In this document: positions 9,159-17,866 of the stretch, piece by piece
Layout of the letters: each line of letters begins with the position of its first letter
Position numbering within the stretch: the first letter of the stretch is position 1
From: Thermoplasmatales archaeon UBA509
Lineage (GTDB): Archaea; Thermoplasmatota; Thermoplasmata; Thermoplasmatales; Thermoplasmataceae
Reading direction: 5' to 3'
Length of the DNA: 49,253 nucleotides
Assembly (NCBI GenBank): GCA_002498845.1
Contig: DAJC01000034.1
Coordinates: forward strand, 1 to 49,253
Made by a program: the position numbers and the translations under genes
The notes under the pieces: model-generated
Told to the model about the DNA's origin: nothing
The model's database searches: none
What the model saw: the letters and a program-made list of their open reading frames with translations, nothing else

Positions 9159-9632
9159 TTCAAACCCATATTAAACAGTACAATAAATGAATTTGCAGGA
9201 TATCGCTGTGTGTTATCTTGATTGAAAATGTTGGCGGGAAATCAAGTAAAGGCACGGTGAAATGTTCATGAAATACTCCACAGAGCAGGATTCATAAATT
9301 CACCAAACGGGAAAATGTCATCCAAAAGAGTTAGTTTGAACTTTTCAAATCGTCCGGATCCCATTTAAATGCCCACATGCCTGACATCTGATTCCCGCAA
9401 GCGGGATTTGGATTCTTGAACCACATTGAACCCATAAGTTCGGTAAGGAATTTTTTTCAGAGCCTGAATCCAAAAGTGTGAAAATGTCCTGAAACTTAAA
9501 AGGAACAGAATTCACGCCCAGTGCACCGTTCATGAAACAATCAGTATTATGCATTCTAACAAATATATTACAGGTTCGCCAGATAAAATATTTTAATTCG
9601 TTTATAATCTCCTTCCGAAAGGCGAAAGTCCA
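9159..9632. other. 474-base intergenic stretch
   Basis: Lies between two divergent transcription units. Besides the doubtful zinc-ribbon frame it contains a short inverted repeat (TCCCGC-AA-GCGGGA, near 9392-9405) and the promoter of the oxidoreductase operon, with a TATA box TTTATAATC at 9601-9609, 28 bases before the ATG. I find no tRNA or known RNA gene here. Confidence 0.5.
9345..9533 (-). CDS. Possible small zinc-ribbon protein (uncertain)
   Basis: A 62-residue frame (ATG at 9533; an in-frame ATG also at 9554). Its C-terminus, QCGSRIQIP followed by IRCQACGH, looks like a zinc ribbon whose first Cys is Trp (TGG where TGT/TGC would give CxxC). A TATA-like box at about 9562-9572 fits the inner start. 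The N-terminal 30 residues have no recognisable pattern. It may be a real small gene, a decayed one or chance. Confidence 0.3.
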   Translation of the reverse strand: MNGALGVNSVPFKFQDIFTLLDSGSEKNSLPNLWVQCGSRIQIPLAGIRCQACGHLNGIRTI

Positions 9633-11528
9633 ATGGATTTAAATGTAGCAATTGGAGGCCCCCAGGGTGGAGGTATAGATACTTCATCCAACATGATCAA
9701 CAGGGCCTTTGCGGAAGCTGGTTATAATGTATTTGGCGTAAGGGAGTACCACTCAAACATAAAGGGAAGGCACAGTTACAACCATCTCAGGGTGAAGGAA
9801 GATCGCCCAAGATCTCTTAAGTATCCCGTGGATATCATCGTAGCTCTTGATGCCGACACTATTTTTGAGCATTTAGAGGATGTTGGACCCGGTACCAAGA
9901 TAATTTATGACCGGAGCTTCGAAAGCTCTGATCTTGCACAGGCCAGGATGATCATGCGTGACACAGCCAGAAGAATCAAGGAAACTCTGGACGCGGCAAA
10001 GTTCCCAAACACCGTTAAGGGTGCAGTAGATTACATGAAGAGCAGAGGGGGCATTCCCATGCCAATTCCATTTAACGATGTTGTGGCCTCTGCCAACGCT
10101 GAGGGTCCTGCTGCAAGATACTTCAACACGCTCGGTTCGGCTGTGACACTTTCAATAGCCGGGTTGGACCAAAAATTCACAGTAGAGGCAATAAAGCAGG
10201 TCTTTTCAAATAAAGAAAAAGTAGTGGCTGAAAACGTAAGGGTCGTGGAAGCCGCATACAGATATGCCAATGAGAATGGTTTGGCAGGTAAGCCTCTCAA
10301 GACTTTGCAGAAGAAGCAGAGATTCCTCATAACAGGGAATGACGGGTCCGCCATAGGCAAACTGATGGGCGGCCTGAGATTGCAGACCTATTATCCAATA
10401 ACTCCAGCAAGTGATGAGAGCACCATACTGGAGGAGCATGAGGAGTACTCATTCGTAGAAGCTGAGAAAAACAGGCTGAAAAGAGGCGGAGTCGTTGTTG
10501 TTCAGACTGAGGATGAAATATCAGCTGTTACCATGGCCCAGGGCGCAGCATTAACAGGTGCAAGAACCTCCACAGCAACCAGCGGCCCAGGCTTTTCACT
10601 GATGGCTGAAGGCATAGGCTTTGCTGGAATGGACGAAGTTCCCCTTGTGGTTACGCTTTACCAGAGAGGCGGGCCCAGTACCGGACTTCCTACAAGAAAT
10701 GGCCAGTCTGACCTTCTGTTTGCACTGAACACAGGCCACGGAGAATTTCCGAGAATCGTCATCTCATCCGGAGACGTTGAAGAGTGCATTTACGATGCAA
10801 TGAAGGCCCTCAATTATGCACAGAGATACCAGTTGCCCGTATTACACCTCATTGACAAGAATCTCGCAAACTCAACAGATATGGTTCCTGACATTGACCT
10901 CAAGAGGGTTCAGGTACCCCAGACACTCAAGACTGTCCCATCACAGGATTTCCACAGGTACAGTCTCAAGACTGAAACCGGAATATCAGAAATGGGAATT
11001 CTGGGAAAGGACATATTCTGGATGACTGGCGATGAACACGATGAACTCGGTCATGTAACTGAGGATACGGAAATGAGGGATTCCCAGATGAGGAAGAGAT
11101 TCAAGAAACTGGAAACAGCACTTCAGGAAATCCCAGCAAATGACCAGGCTGTGCTCTACGGTCCGGACAAGGCAGATATAACATTCGTCACGTGGGGCAG
11201 CCAGAAGGGCCCCATCCTGGATGTAATGGAGGACCTGAAGCAGGAAGGAATCAGCGCCAACCTGCTTTATCTGAAGATGTTCATGCCGTTTCCGTCTGAA
11301 TTTGTGAAGAAAGTACTGGAGAAGGCCAAGCTTGTAATAGACGTGGAGAGCAACATGCTGGCACAGGCTGCAATGGTAATAAAACTGAATACCGGAATCA
11401 GCATTGAGAAATCAATTCTAAAGTACAACGGCAGGCATATGACTGAGGATGAGATACTGAAAGCTGCTAAGGATATCTATTCCGGCAAGAGCAAAAATGA
11501 AATAGAGGTGTTACAGAATGGCGCATAA
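9633..11528 (+). CDS. 2-oxoacid:ferredoxin oxidoreductase, fused gamma-alpha subunit
   Basis: Large subunit of the two-subunit archaeal enzyme that oxidises 2-oxoacids with CoA to acyl-CoA, CO2 and reduced ferredoxin. It has 631 residues: an N-terminal gamma domain (about 1-190, beginning [13 protein letters not shown]) fused to the alpha domain. The family motif [11 protein letters not shown] in the middle matches the Sulfolobus-type YPITP signature. It overlaps the beta-subunit gene by 11 bases. A TATA box lies 28 bases before the ATG. Substrate range (pyruvate versus 2-oxoglutarate) cannot be read with certainty; this class is often broad. Confidence 0.94.
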   Translation: MDLNVAIGGPQGGGIDTSSNMINRAFAEAGYNVFGVREYHSNIKGRHSYNHLRVKEDRPRSLKYPVDIIVALDADTIFEHLEDVGPGTKIIYDRSFESSDLAQARMIMRDTARRIKETLDAAKFPNTVKGAVDYMKSRGGIPMPIPFNDVVASANAEGPAARYFNTLGSAVTLSIAGLDQKFTVEAIKQVFSNKEKVVAENVRVVEAAYRYANENGLAGKPLKTLQKKQRFLITGNDGSAIGKLMGGLRLQTYYPITPASDESTILEEHEEYSFVEAEKNRLKRGGVVVVQTEDEISAVTMAQGAALTGARTSTATSGPGFSLMAEGIGFAGMDEVPLVVTLYQRGGPSTGLPTRNGQSDLLFALNTGHGEFPRIVISSGDVEECIYDAMKALNYAQRYQLPVLHLIDKNLANSTDMVPDIDLKRVQVPQTLKTVPSQDFHRYSLKTETGISEMGILGKDIFWMTGDEHDELGHVTEDTEMRDSQMRKRFKKLETALQEIPANDQAVLYGPDKADITFVTWGSQKGPILDVMEDLKQEGISANLLYLKMFMPFPSEFVKKVLEKAKLVIDVESNMLAQAAMVIKLNTGISIEKSILKYNGRHMTEDEILKAAKDIYSGKSKNEIEVLQNGA

Positions 11529-12444
11529 TTTTAAGAACGACGTAACTGTGGATTGGTGCCCTGGTTGTGGGGACTTCGGAATACTCACATCAATTTCCCA
11601 GGCACTGTCTGAACTGAACTTGAATGGAAATGATGTTGTTGCCATATCAGGTATAGGATGTTCCGGAAAGACCCCACATTACCTGAACATGGGTGGAGTC
11701 CATACGCTTCATGGCAGATCAATACCATTTGCCACTGGAGTTAAACTGGCCAACCCCAACCTGAAGGTAATAGTGCCCAGCGGTGATGGAGACATGCTGG
11801 GAATCGGAGCTGGCCATTTCGTGGCTGAAGGGAGACGGAACACTGGGTTAACACTTATAATCTATGACAACGAGGTTTATGGTCTCACCAAAGGCCAGGC
11901 AGCGCCAACAATGCAGCTTGGTGAGCAGACCAAGAGCCTGGCAAGACCCAATGTATTCGGCAAGGTCAATCCGATCACACTGGCTCTTTCATCCGGCTAT
12001 TCCTTTGTAGCAAGGGGATTCAGCTTTGACATGAAGCAGCTCAAGGAACTCATAAAGATGGCTGTGATGCATGACGGCTCTGCCGTTATTGATGTTCTTC
12101 AGCCATGCCCAACATACAACAATGTCAACACAATGGAATGGTACAGGCAGAGAGTTTACAAGCTGGAAGAGGAAGACAAGAGCTGGGATCCGGTCATCAC
12201 TCCCGGGAACGAGAACACCGCAGAAGAGAAATTCCAGAAAGCATACACAAAGGGGATGGAGTGGGGAGACCGTATCCCAACAGGAGTTTTCTACGATAAC
12301 AGGGCAGTGCCCAGCTTTACCAAGAGACTCAACGAGTTTGTACCGAATTACCTGGACTATCCGCCTTCCCAGCAGATAGTAACGGGAAAGGATGGCTACA
12401 CGCCAGTGGACCCATACGGTACTTTCGCTGAAAAGTTGATCTGA
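11518..12444 (+). CDS. 2-oxoacid:ferredoxin oxidoreductase, beta subunit
   Basis: The 308-residue subunit carrying thiamine diphosphate and one [4Fe-4S] cluster. Cysteines expected to bind the cluster are visible in WCPGCGDFG near the N-terminus, GIGCSGK (about 47), and [10 protein letters not shown] further on. The TPP/Mg motif starts at GDGDMLG and ends at [10 protein letters not shown]. It is translated from a start inside the alpha-subunit gene. It ends before a T-rich stretch that probably terminates the operon. Confidence 0.94.
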   Translation: MAHNFKNDVTVDWCPGCGDFGILTSISQALSELNLNGNDVVAISGIGCSGKTPHYLNMGGVHTLHGRSIPFATGVKLANPNLKVIVPSGDGDMLGIGAGHFVAEGRRNTGLTLIIYDNEVYGLTKGQAAPTMQLGEQTKSLARPNVFGKVNPITLALSSGYSFVARGFSFDMKQLKELIKMAVMHDGSAVIDVLQPCPTYNNVNTMEWYRQRVYKLEEEDKSWDPVITPGNENTAEEKFQKAYTKGMEWGDRIPTGVFYDNRAVPSFTKRLNEFVPNYLDYPPSQQIVTGKDGYTPVDPYGTFAEKLI

Positions 12445-12446
12445 AC

Positions 12447-12480
12447 ATCCTTACCCTTTTTTTTAAATTTTTAATTTTCT
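12447..12480 (+). terminator. Oligo-T terminator after the oxidoreductase operon
   Basis: Just after the beta-subunit stop there is a run of eight or more T followed by AAATTTTTAATTTTC. Archaeal RNA polymerase terminates on such T tracts without needing a hairpin. Confidence 0.5.
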
Positions 12481-12551
12481 CCCTCAAATTCTGAATGAAA
12501 ACATCTTTTCCACGCAACTTAACATGTACTTGATTTTTGGCCCAGTGAATA

Positions 12552-13154
12552 TCACAGCATCACATGCAGCATGGCCGTGATTCCAAGCAACAGAAACAGT
12601 ATCCCGAAGATTGCAAGTGCAGATATGCTGAATATTCTGACACCAAGTACAACCTCCCGTTCATATTTGAGAGAAGCCCTGTTTACAAGTTCAGACAGGA
12701 AAAATATCCAGATTACGATACCAACAAACAGGAATATGATGGTTATGATCCCGAACTTCTGCAGGACACTGAGCCCTGCAGTGAGCCACCAGGCTATCTG
12801 CATGGGGTTCACCAATCCGATGGTCAATCCGGCAAGATAACCTGATCCTGCCTTACCGGATTGTTGTGATGCATCGTCAGCAGCTGCTATCCTGAATGCG
12901 AGATAAAGGAAGAATATAGCCCCAAGTATGTAGATGTACCTGTCATAGGATTTAAGGTCCAGGACACTGCCAAATACAGTAATTATGATCATTAGAATGA
13001 AATCTGCAGTCATGGCACCGAACCCAACAGCCATGCCCCTGAAAACTGATTTCAGGGACCTCTGCACCAGAATGGCGGTTATGGGACCCGGCGGGCCAGC
13101 AAGAGATATCCCCAGAAGTATACCTATCCCCGCAAGCACCGGAAAATACAACAT
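12552..13154 (-). CDS. LysE/RhtB-family exporter
   Basis: A membrane transporter of about 200 residues with five to six hydrophobic helices. It has the family's N-terminal glycine/proline motif (GPPGP) and a later conserved NP (GLVNPMQ). The family exports amino acids or related small molecules; the substrate is unknown. The frame stays open to a TTG at 13181, but a TATA-like TTTATTTATTA at about 13184-13195 would place the transcript start near 13164. ATG 13154, preceded by AAGGT, is therefore the better start. It is divergent from the methyltransferase-like gene and shares its A/T-rich promoter region. Confidence 0.85.
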   Translation of the reverse strand: MLYFPVLAGIGILLGISLAGPPGPITAILVQRSLKSVFRGMAVGFGAMTADFILMIIITVFGSVLDLKSYDRYIYILGAIFFLYLAFRIAAADDASQQSGKAGSGYLAGLTIGLVNPMQIAWWLTAGLSVLQKFGIITIIFLFVGIVIWIFFLSELVNRASLKYEREVVLGVRIFSISALAIFGILFLLLGITAMLHVML

Positions 13155-13221
13155 GAAAATTATGACCTTATGACAACACAATAATAAATAAATTCATGGA
13201 CCATTGTGGCATGATGGCTGC

Positions 13222-13857
13222 ATGCAGATAAAACCTGATTTCAAAGGCAAGGAAGAACTGCTTGAATACATGGAAGCTGACAGTGAAAACATAGAGAGGT
13301 CCTTTGCTGCAGCAGGTTCACTGCTTGACCATATTGATTCCAGGATTGGAGGGAAAAACTACTGGCAGCTTTCTTACACAGAGATGTGCTGGCTCTACGC
13401 AGCCATTGAAAATTTCAGGTCCAAGGTAACCGTTGAGACAGGGGTCGGACCCGGGAGTTCAAGCGCAGTTATACTTGAGGCTTCCAGGGATTTTTCTGGG
13501 CAGCTGTGGAGCTTTGACTTGGGAGAAAAATATGGGGAGGATGAACAGCGGCCCTTAGGATTCCTGGTTGAGGACAATCTCAGGGAAAGGTGGCATCTTA
13601 TAATAGGAAATACCAAGAACACCCTTGAGCAGACCCTCTCTAAGATAGGCCTGATTGATATATTCTTCCATGATTCAGAGCACACATATGATCACGTTAA
13701 ATTTGAGCTTTCCACTGCGCTGCCTCACCTGAAAAAGAGATTCATCATCATTGTGGACAATTATGACTGGACTGAAGCCCCGGTTGACTTTGCACGTGAT
13801 CATGGCATGAAGCTGGTAAAAATCGCAGATGACATGTGCTTCATTTATCCCGGATGA
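13222..13857 (+). CDS. Class I SAM-dependent methyltransferase-like protein
   Basis: A 211-residue Rossmann-fold protein. The glycine loop VETGVGPGSSS and the acidic strand end WSFDLGEKYG resemble motifs I and II of class I methyltransferases. DIFFHDSEHTYDHV is like the small-molecule methyltransferase-24/cephalosporin-hydroxylase group. The substrate is unknown. The frame opens at a TTG (13204), but the shared TATA-like sequence centred near 13190 puts the transcript start about where ATG 13222 lies, so I chose that start. It is divergent from the LysE-type gene. Confidence 0.7.
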   Translation: MQIKPDFKGKEELLEYMEADSENIERSFAAAGSLLDHIDSRIGGKNYWQLSYTEMCWLYAAIENFRSKVTVETGVGPGSSSAVILEASRDFSGQLWSFDLGEKYGEDEQRPLGFLVEDNLRERWHLIIGNTKNTLEQTLSKIGLIDIFFHDSEHTYDHVKFELSTALPHLKKRFIIIVDNYDWTEAPVDFARDHGMKLVKIADDMCFIYPG

Positions 13858-13920
13858 GGTACGTTCACTGAACTTAAGCTGGCTGTGGGAGGTTTAAAAC
13901 AGCAACTGAATCTGACGCCT

Positions 13921-15231
13921 TCATTCCCTGTCGGGCTCACCATCTGCGAAATCGGAGAGGGCGCGATCCATTGCATCAAGATTCATTCCCTTCTGTACGC
14001 CATCAAGATTCTCAAAGCGTGATTGCCTCGTGATTTTTGACCCCATGAAATGCGACAGATTCTCATCTTCCATGAGGTAGTGCTTGTACTGGTCCGGATC
14101 ACCCATTACACGTATAAATCTGGTTCTTCCGTACCTTCCCATGCTTCTGGTGGTTGCTGACAGGAGCCCGAATTCCTCAAGCTCGGAAAGAATATCTCCT
14201 ATCCTCCTGGATGTCAGGGGTATGAATCCCAGCTCTGTGCAGATGTTTCTGTAATTCTCGTATATCTCGCCGGTGATCATCAGTCTCTTGCTGAGCTCCT
14301 GCGTAACAACCGCGCTGAGAAGTACCATCTTTGACTGTAATGGGAGGCTTGTTATGGCAGCATGCACCACGTTCATCTCATACCTGTCCCTGGCTTCATA
14401 CACTTCCCTGTCCGTGACCTTATCCCTGTTTTCCCTTATGGCAATTTCAATGGATATTCTCATGAGGTCCAGTGCCTTCCTTGCGTCTCCGTGCTCCTGA
14501 GCCCCTATTGCGGAACAGAGATTTACTGCTGATTCATCAACTGCGCCTTCCTTTACTATTCCTTCCAGCCTGAATGCGATTATATCCCTGAGCTGCTGTG
14601 CATTATATGATGAGAACATAATGCTCTCCTGGTTCATTCTGCTTCTGACCCTGGGGTCAAGCGTATCAAGAAAATTGGCATCATTGGTTATCCCTATTAT
14701 TGATGCCCTGGACATGCGTGTGTCATCAAGGATCTTGAGGATCACATAAAGGGCGTCACTGCCGTTCTTCTGTATGAGTTTGTCCACTTCGTCAAGCACC
14801 AGGACGTAGAACGATTTCTGGGCATTCATTCTCGTGACCAGTTCTCCATAAATCCTGTCCATCGGCCATCCCATTGGCGGGATCTGGTCCTGGGTTCCCG
14901 TGGATATTGAGTTCACAATGGTAACAAGTATGGAGTATGGGGAATCGTAAATCTGGCAGTTGACGTAACACACATTGACCCTGTCTTCAGCGGCCTCCTT
15001 CAGCATTGATGTAACATATGAGGTCGTGGATGTCTTTCCTGTCCCGGTTTTCCCATAAAGCAGCATGTTGGATGGTTTCATATCCCGCATAATGCTGCTC
15101 AGAACCATCACCATGTGATCTATTTCTTTTTCCCTGTGGGGGAATGAATTGGGCATGAAGGACCCGCTCAGCTTCTCCAGATCGCCTTTGATAAGTGGTG
15201 ATTCAGCCGAAAACTTAGAGAAGAGATTCAT
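13921..15231 (-). CDS. cdc6: Orc1/Cdc6 replication initiator
   Basis: Archaeal origin recognition protein and helicase loader. It has an AAA+ domain with Walker A GKTGTGKTS, Walker B VLVLDEVDKL, sensor 1 GITNDAN and sensor 2 GDARKALDL, then a C-terminal winged-helix DNA-binding domain (last about 130 residues). The length, about 436 residues, is normal. An in-frame ATG at 15261 would add ten residues, but a TATA-like TTTTAGTA near 15272 favours 15231. Short GTAAC/GTTAC repeats flank the start. It lies downstream of folC on the same strand. Confidence 0.93.
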   Translation of the reverse strand: MNLFSKFSAESPLIKGDLEKLSGSFMPNSFPHREKEIDHMVMVLSSIMRDMKPSNMLLYGKTGTGKTSTTSYVTSMLKEAAEDRVNVCYVNCQIYDSPYSILVTIVNSISTGTQDQIPPMGWPMDRIYGELVTRMNAQKSFYVLVLDEVDKLIQKNGSDALYVILKILDDTRMSRASIIGITNDANFLDTLDPRVRSRMNQESIMFSSYNAQQLRDIIAFRLEGIVKEGAVDESAVNLCSAIGAQEHGDARKALDLMRISIEIAIRENRDKVTDREVYEARDRYEMNVVHAAITSLPLQSKMVLLSAVVTQELSKRLMITGEIYENYRNICTELGFIPLTSRRIGDILSELEEFGLLSATTRSMGRYGRTRFIRVMGDPDQYKHYLMEDENLSHFMGSKITRQSRFENLDGVQKGMNLDAMDRALSDFADGEPDRE

Positions 15232-15312
15232 GGTAACTACCGGTAAGAATATCGAAGCCATAGGGAGTACTAAAACCTTTTTTGACCCACTCTGTAACTA
15301 GAAAGGTTACCA
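15231..15312. repeat. GTAAC/GTTAC inverted repeats at the cdc6 start
   Basis: TGGTAAC at 15231-15237 is mirrored by GTTACCA at 15306-15312. GTAACTA occurs at 15234-15240 and again at 15293-15299. GTAAC and GTTAC flank a seven-base spacer at 15293-15309. They could be initiator or autoregulatory sites, but do not match the standard origin recognition box that I know. Confidence 0.3.
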
Positions 15313-15317
15313 CAAGA

Positions 15318-16676
15318 TTAATCATCATGAAAAGGCATTACCGGAACTTTTTCCTTTGCCATAACCACCCCAACAAGATACATGGAGCCCAGAACCAGTG
15401 TTATTGGGGAGGATTCCATGGCACTCCTGTATGCCTCCACGGGATCGTGAATGATCTTCACCTCTGTGAAGATCGTCCGGCCTATCTCAGCAAGCTTTTC
15501 AGGCGGAACCGCACGCTCTGGTTCGTCCGGTATTGTGAATATAACCCTGCTGGAAATTTTCCTGGCAGCGTGCAGGAAGGAGTAGATATCCTTGTCGGAA
15601 AGCATCCCTATGACCAGGACTGGCTCCGGAAGATGAAATTCTAAAAATGCCTGTGCCAGGGCGTTTGCGGCTGGAGGATTGTGGGCGCAGTCCACCATCA
15701 GTATGGGGTCCCTTCTTATGATTTCCATCCTGCCGGGCCACCTTGTGGCAGCTATTGCTTTCTCAATCTGCCCTCTTGTGATGCGGAGATCATCCATCTG
15801 CTCAACTGCTAGAATGGCATTTGTGACGTTTTTCACCTGGAACTTTCCGGCCAGCGAGGTTGATATCCTGTATTCATTTTTACGCGTACCCAGGACAAAC
15901 CGGCTTCCAGAAATGTCCGATTCAAGGTCAGATATGGTGGCTTCCTTCCATGAAAGTATAAGCGGAGAACCTCTCACCTGCGAGATCCTTCTTATGGTAT
16001 CCACCACTTCCGGCTTTCCATCCCCCAGTATGACGGGTTTTCCCGGCTTTATGATACCGCCCTTCTCCATTGCAATTGAAGTGAGAGAGCATCCAAGTTT
16101 GTCTGCATGTTCAAAACCGATCTGGGTGATTACACTTACCTCAGGAGTAATTATGTTGGTGGAATCGAGACGTCCCCCCAGACCTACCTCAACCGAAGCA
16201 TACTGTGCCTTTCTCTCGGCGAAGTACTTGAAAGCAAGCAGAGTTGTGACCTCAAAGAATGTGGGATTCCTTTTGGACTCTCCGAGCTCCAGGATAATTT
16301 TTCTGTAAGTCTCCACAAATTCCTCAAGATATGCATCCGGAATCAGTTCCCTATCAAATACAATCCTCTCATTGAAATTTACAAGATGTGGGGATGTGTA
16401 CAATCCAGTGTGGTACTTCCGTCTCAGGATGTTGTAGACATAAGCTGAAGTGGAACCCTTGCCATTTGTTCCAGCCACATGTACACTTCGGAATTCATTT
16501 TGCGGTTCACCCAGCAGATTAGCAAATTCACTGGTGACAGAAAGATCGAGTTTGATGCCTTCCCTGGTAAGTCCGTAGAGGAATGTCAGGTTTTCGGAGT
16601 CCACGCTGGGCAATAGCTGCCCATCTAAAATAGTTATGTCAGGTTGCTGTTCTCTCCAACACTTATATTCTGGCAT
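15318..16676 (-). CDS. folC: Folylpolyglutamate/dihydrofolate synthase (FolC)
   Basis: A Mur-ligase-family enzyme that adds glutamate to folate-type or pterin cofactors using ATP. The P-loop HVAGTNGKGST, the segment SVEVGLGGRLDSTN, QIGFEHADKLG and DCAHNPPAA in the C-terminal domain are all typical. At up to 452 residues it has about 25 extra N-terminal residues. A GTG at 16604 with a TATA-like stretch about 25 bases upstream is an alternative start. Directly upstream lies the scar of a TnpB-type element, which may have altered the promoter. Cdc6 follows after a short gap on the same strand. Confidence 0.88.
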   Translation of the reverse strand: MPEYKCWREQQPDITILDGQLLPSVDSENLTFLYGLTREGIKLDLSVTSEFANLLGEPQNEFRSVHVAGTNGKGSTSAYVYNILRRKYHTGLYTSPHLVNFNERIVFDRELIPDAYLEEFVETYRKIILELGESKRNPTFFEVTTLLAFKYFAERKAQYASVEVGLGGRLDSTNIITPEVSVITQIGFEHADKLGCSLTSIAMEKGGIIKPGKPVILGDGKPEVVDTIRRISQVRGSPLILSWKEATISDLESDISGSRFVLGTRKNEYRISTSLAGKFQVKNVTNAILAVEQMDDLRITRGQIEKAIAATRWPGRMEIIRRDPILMVDCAHNPPAANALAQAFLEFHLPEPVLVIGMLSDKDIYSFLHAARKISSRVIFTIPDEPERAVPPEKLAEIGRTIFTEVKIIHDPVEAYRSAMESSPITLVLGSMYLVGVVMAKEKVPVMPFHDD

Positions 16677-16691
16677 TCTCCTTCCCCTGGC

Positions 16692-16800
16692 ACGGGATTG
16701 TCAACCAGCCAATTGTTGCGGTTCAATGAATCCATGCCTGAGGGCATGAGTGAGACCGGAAGCAAGCCCTTTCTGTCAGGGGGTAGTTGATTTCACCAGG
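16692..16800 (+). mobile_element. 3' end scar of an IS605-type TnpB element (omega-RNA-like end)
   Basis: The stretch contains a perfect hairpin (CATGCC-TGAG-GGCATG, 16733-16748), the sequence GTGAGACCGGAAGCAAG, then CCCT...AGGGGG and GTAGTTGA. This order resembles the 3' end of tnpB genes of the IS200/IS605 family, where the coding end overlaps the right-end hairpin and the omega RNA scaffold. A short frame ending MSETGSKPFLSGGS with TGA at 16788-16790 fits a TnpB C-terminus. A stop at 16626-16628 and lack of TnpB-like sequence upstream show that only a fragment is left. Recognition rests on pattern memory. Confidence 0.45.
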
Positions 16801-16857
16801 CCCGTCATGCTCTTTCTTCATGTTCTTCAGGTCATTAATTATGTCAAAAGCAGACAT
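16723..16857 (-). CDS. Possible 44-residue frame running into the TnpB scar
   Basis: Starts MSAFDIINDLKNMKKEHDGP, which looks like natural protein, and then reads antisense through the element scar to a TGA. It may be the N-terminus of a small gene cut by the insertion, or chance. There is no clear TATA box. Confidence 0.2.
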   Translation of the reverse strand: MSAFDIINDLKNMKKEHDGPGEINYPLTERACFRSHSCPQAWIH

Positions 16858-17137
16858 GGATTTTCTACCCTCATGATATTCATGAATCCTCTTCTATAGG
16901 AAATGATTCGGGGCAAATCCTGCGGATCAGAAATGCTTCTCGGTGAGCACCCTCTGATTCCCAACTGGAAATACACTGCCCTGATGGTGTTAAACATTTA
17001 TGTGATATTATCCAGGCAGACAGATTCATTTTTCCGTTGATGGAAGTCCATGTATCTCCATGCCAGTGCATTGAAATCTTACTTATTCCATCAAACTCTT
17101 AACAATATTATAAATATTTAAGAGCATTTAAGAGCCC
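16801..17137. other. Intergenic stretch before the AlaX-like gene
   Basis: I see no convincing gene. A 63-codon minus-strand frame (16880-17071) has no recognisable pattern. The right end holds the promoter of the AlaX-like gene, an A/T-rich box ATTATAAATAT at 17107-17117, 26 bases before the ATG, giving a leaderless transcript. Confidence 0.5.
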
Positions 17138-17857
17138 ATGGAAACCAGATTGGTTTATCTGGAAAATCAGTATCAGAAAGAATGTGATAGTACAGCATCA
17201 TGGTTCGAGTTCACGGACCTTGTCATAGATCAGACGGTCTTCTATCCAACTTCGGATGGACAGCCCAACGACAGGGGGAAAGTAATTATTGACGGGAGGG
17301 AATACGTCATAGTCGATACATGGTCAGATGGTGACAATATTCACCTGATGTCGCATGACACTTTTCCTGACGACACCAAGGGAAAGAAAGTCCATCAGGT
17401 GCTTGACTGGGATGTAAGGTATATGCACATGCGATTCAGAACTGCCCTGAAAGTCATCAGCGGCCTTGCGTATAGCATGTTCGGTGCAACGACCAGGATA
17501 AATCAGACATATGATGATCAGGCATGGTTTGATTTTGAAAAAGACGAAATATCCAATGATGACGTTGTCAGCCTTTTCCAGGAAGTGAATAAAGTCCTTT
17601 CTGCGGACCGGGAGACATCATTCAGGTACATTCCAAGAGATGAATTCATAAAAGATGCTGACATGATGAAGATCTGCAAGGGAAGGGTACCGGACCTCCA
17701 GAACATCAGGATAATGGACCTTGAAGGTGTTCCGTCCCAGATGGAGTTTGGCACAAATGTTGCAAAAACCGGAGAAGTCGGAAAAGTGGATTACAAGACC
17801 ACATTGATCAAGGGAAAGATTGGAAGAAGAATCAATATAACTCTTTCAATGGAATAA
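17138..17857 (+). CDS. AlaX-type alanyl-tRNA editing domain protein lacking its zinc site
   Basis: A 239-residue protein with the fold signature of AlaX trans-editing factors, which remove Ser or Gly from tRNA-Ala: the N-terminal TVFYPTSDGQPNDRG (canonical FYP-GGGQP-D-G) and the later GTNVAKTGEVG (canonical GTHV-T-EIG). The zinc ligands are gone. The HTAxH motif reads RTALK (101-105), and the CGGTH motif reads EFGTN (203-207), so both His pairs and the Cys are replaced. The frame is intact and has a clear promoter, so it is probably expressed, but zinc-dependent editing is unlikely. The next gene follows after nine bases. Confidence 0.75.
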   Translation: METRLVYLENQYQKECDSTASWFEFTDLVIDQTVFYPTSDGQPNDRGKVIIDGREYVIVDTWSDGDNIHLMSHDTFPDDTKGKKVHQVLDWDVRYMHMRFRTALKVISGLAYSMFGATTRINQTYDDQAWFDFEKDEISNDDVVSLFQEVNKVLSADRETSFRYIPRDEFIKDADMMKICKGRVPDLQNIRIMDLEGVPSQMEFGTNVAKTGEVGKVDYKTTLIKGKIGRRINITLSME

Positions 17858-17866
17858 TGGTGAAAA

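Noticed and set aside
9340..9440. tRNA-like words (GGATTCTTGAACC) in the intergenic region
   Set aside because: No acceptor, D or anticodon arm could be built around them.
13858..15317. Replication origin next to cdc6
   Set aside because: The gaps on both sides are only about 60 bases, with no long A/T-rich region or standard origin recognition boxes.
16880..17071. 63-codon minus-strand frame in the gap before the AlaX-like gene
   Set aside because: No recognisable motif, no promoter, and composition unlike neighbouring genes.
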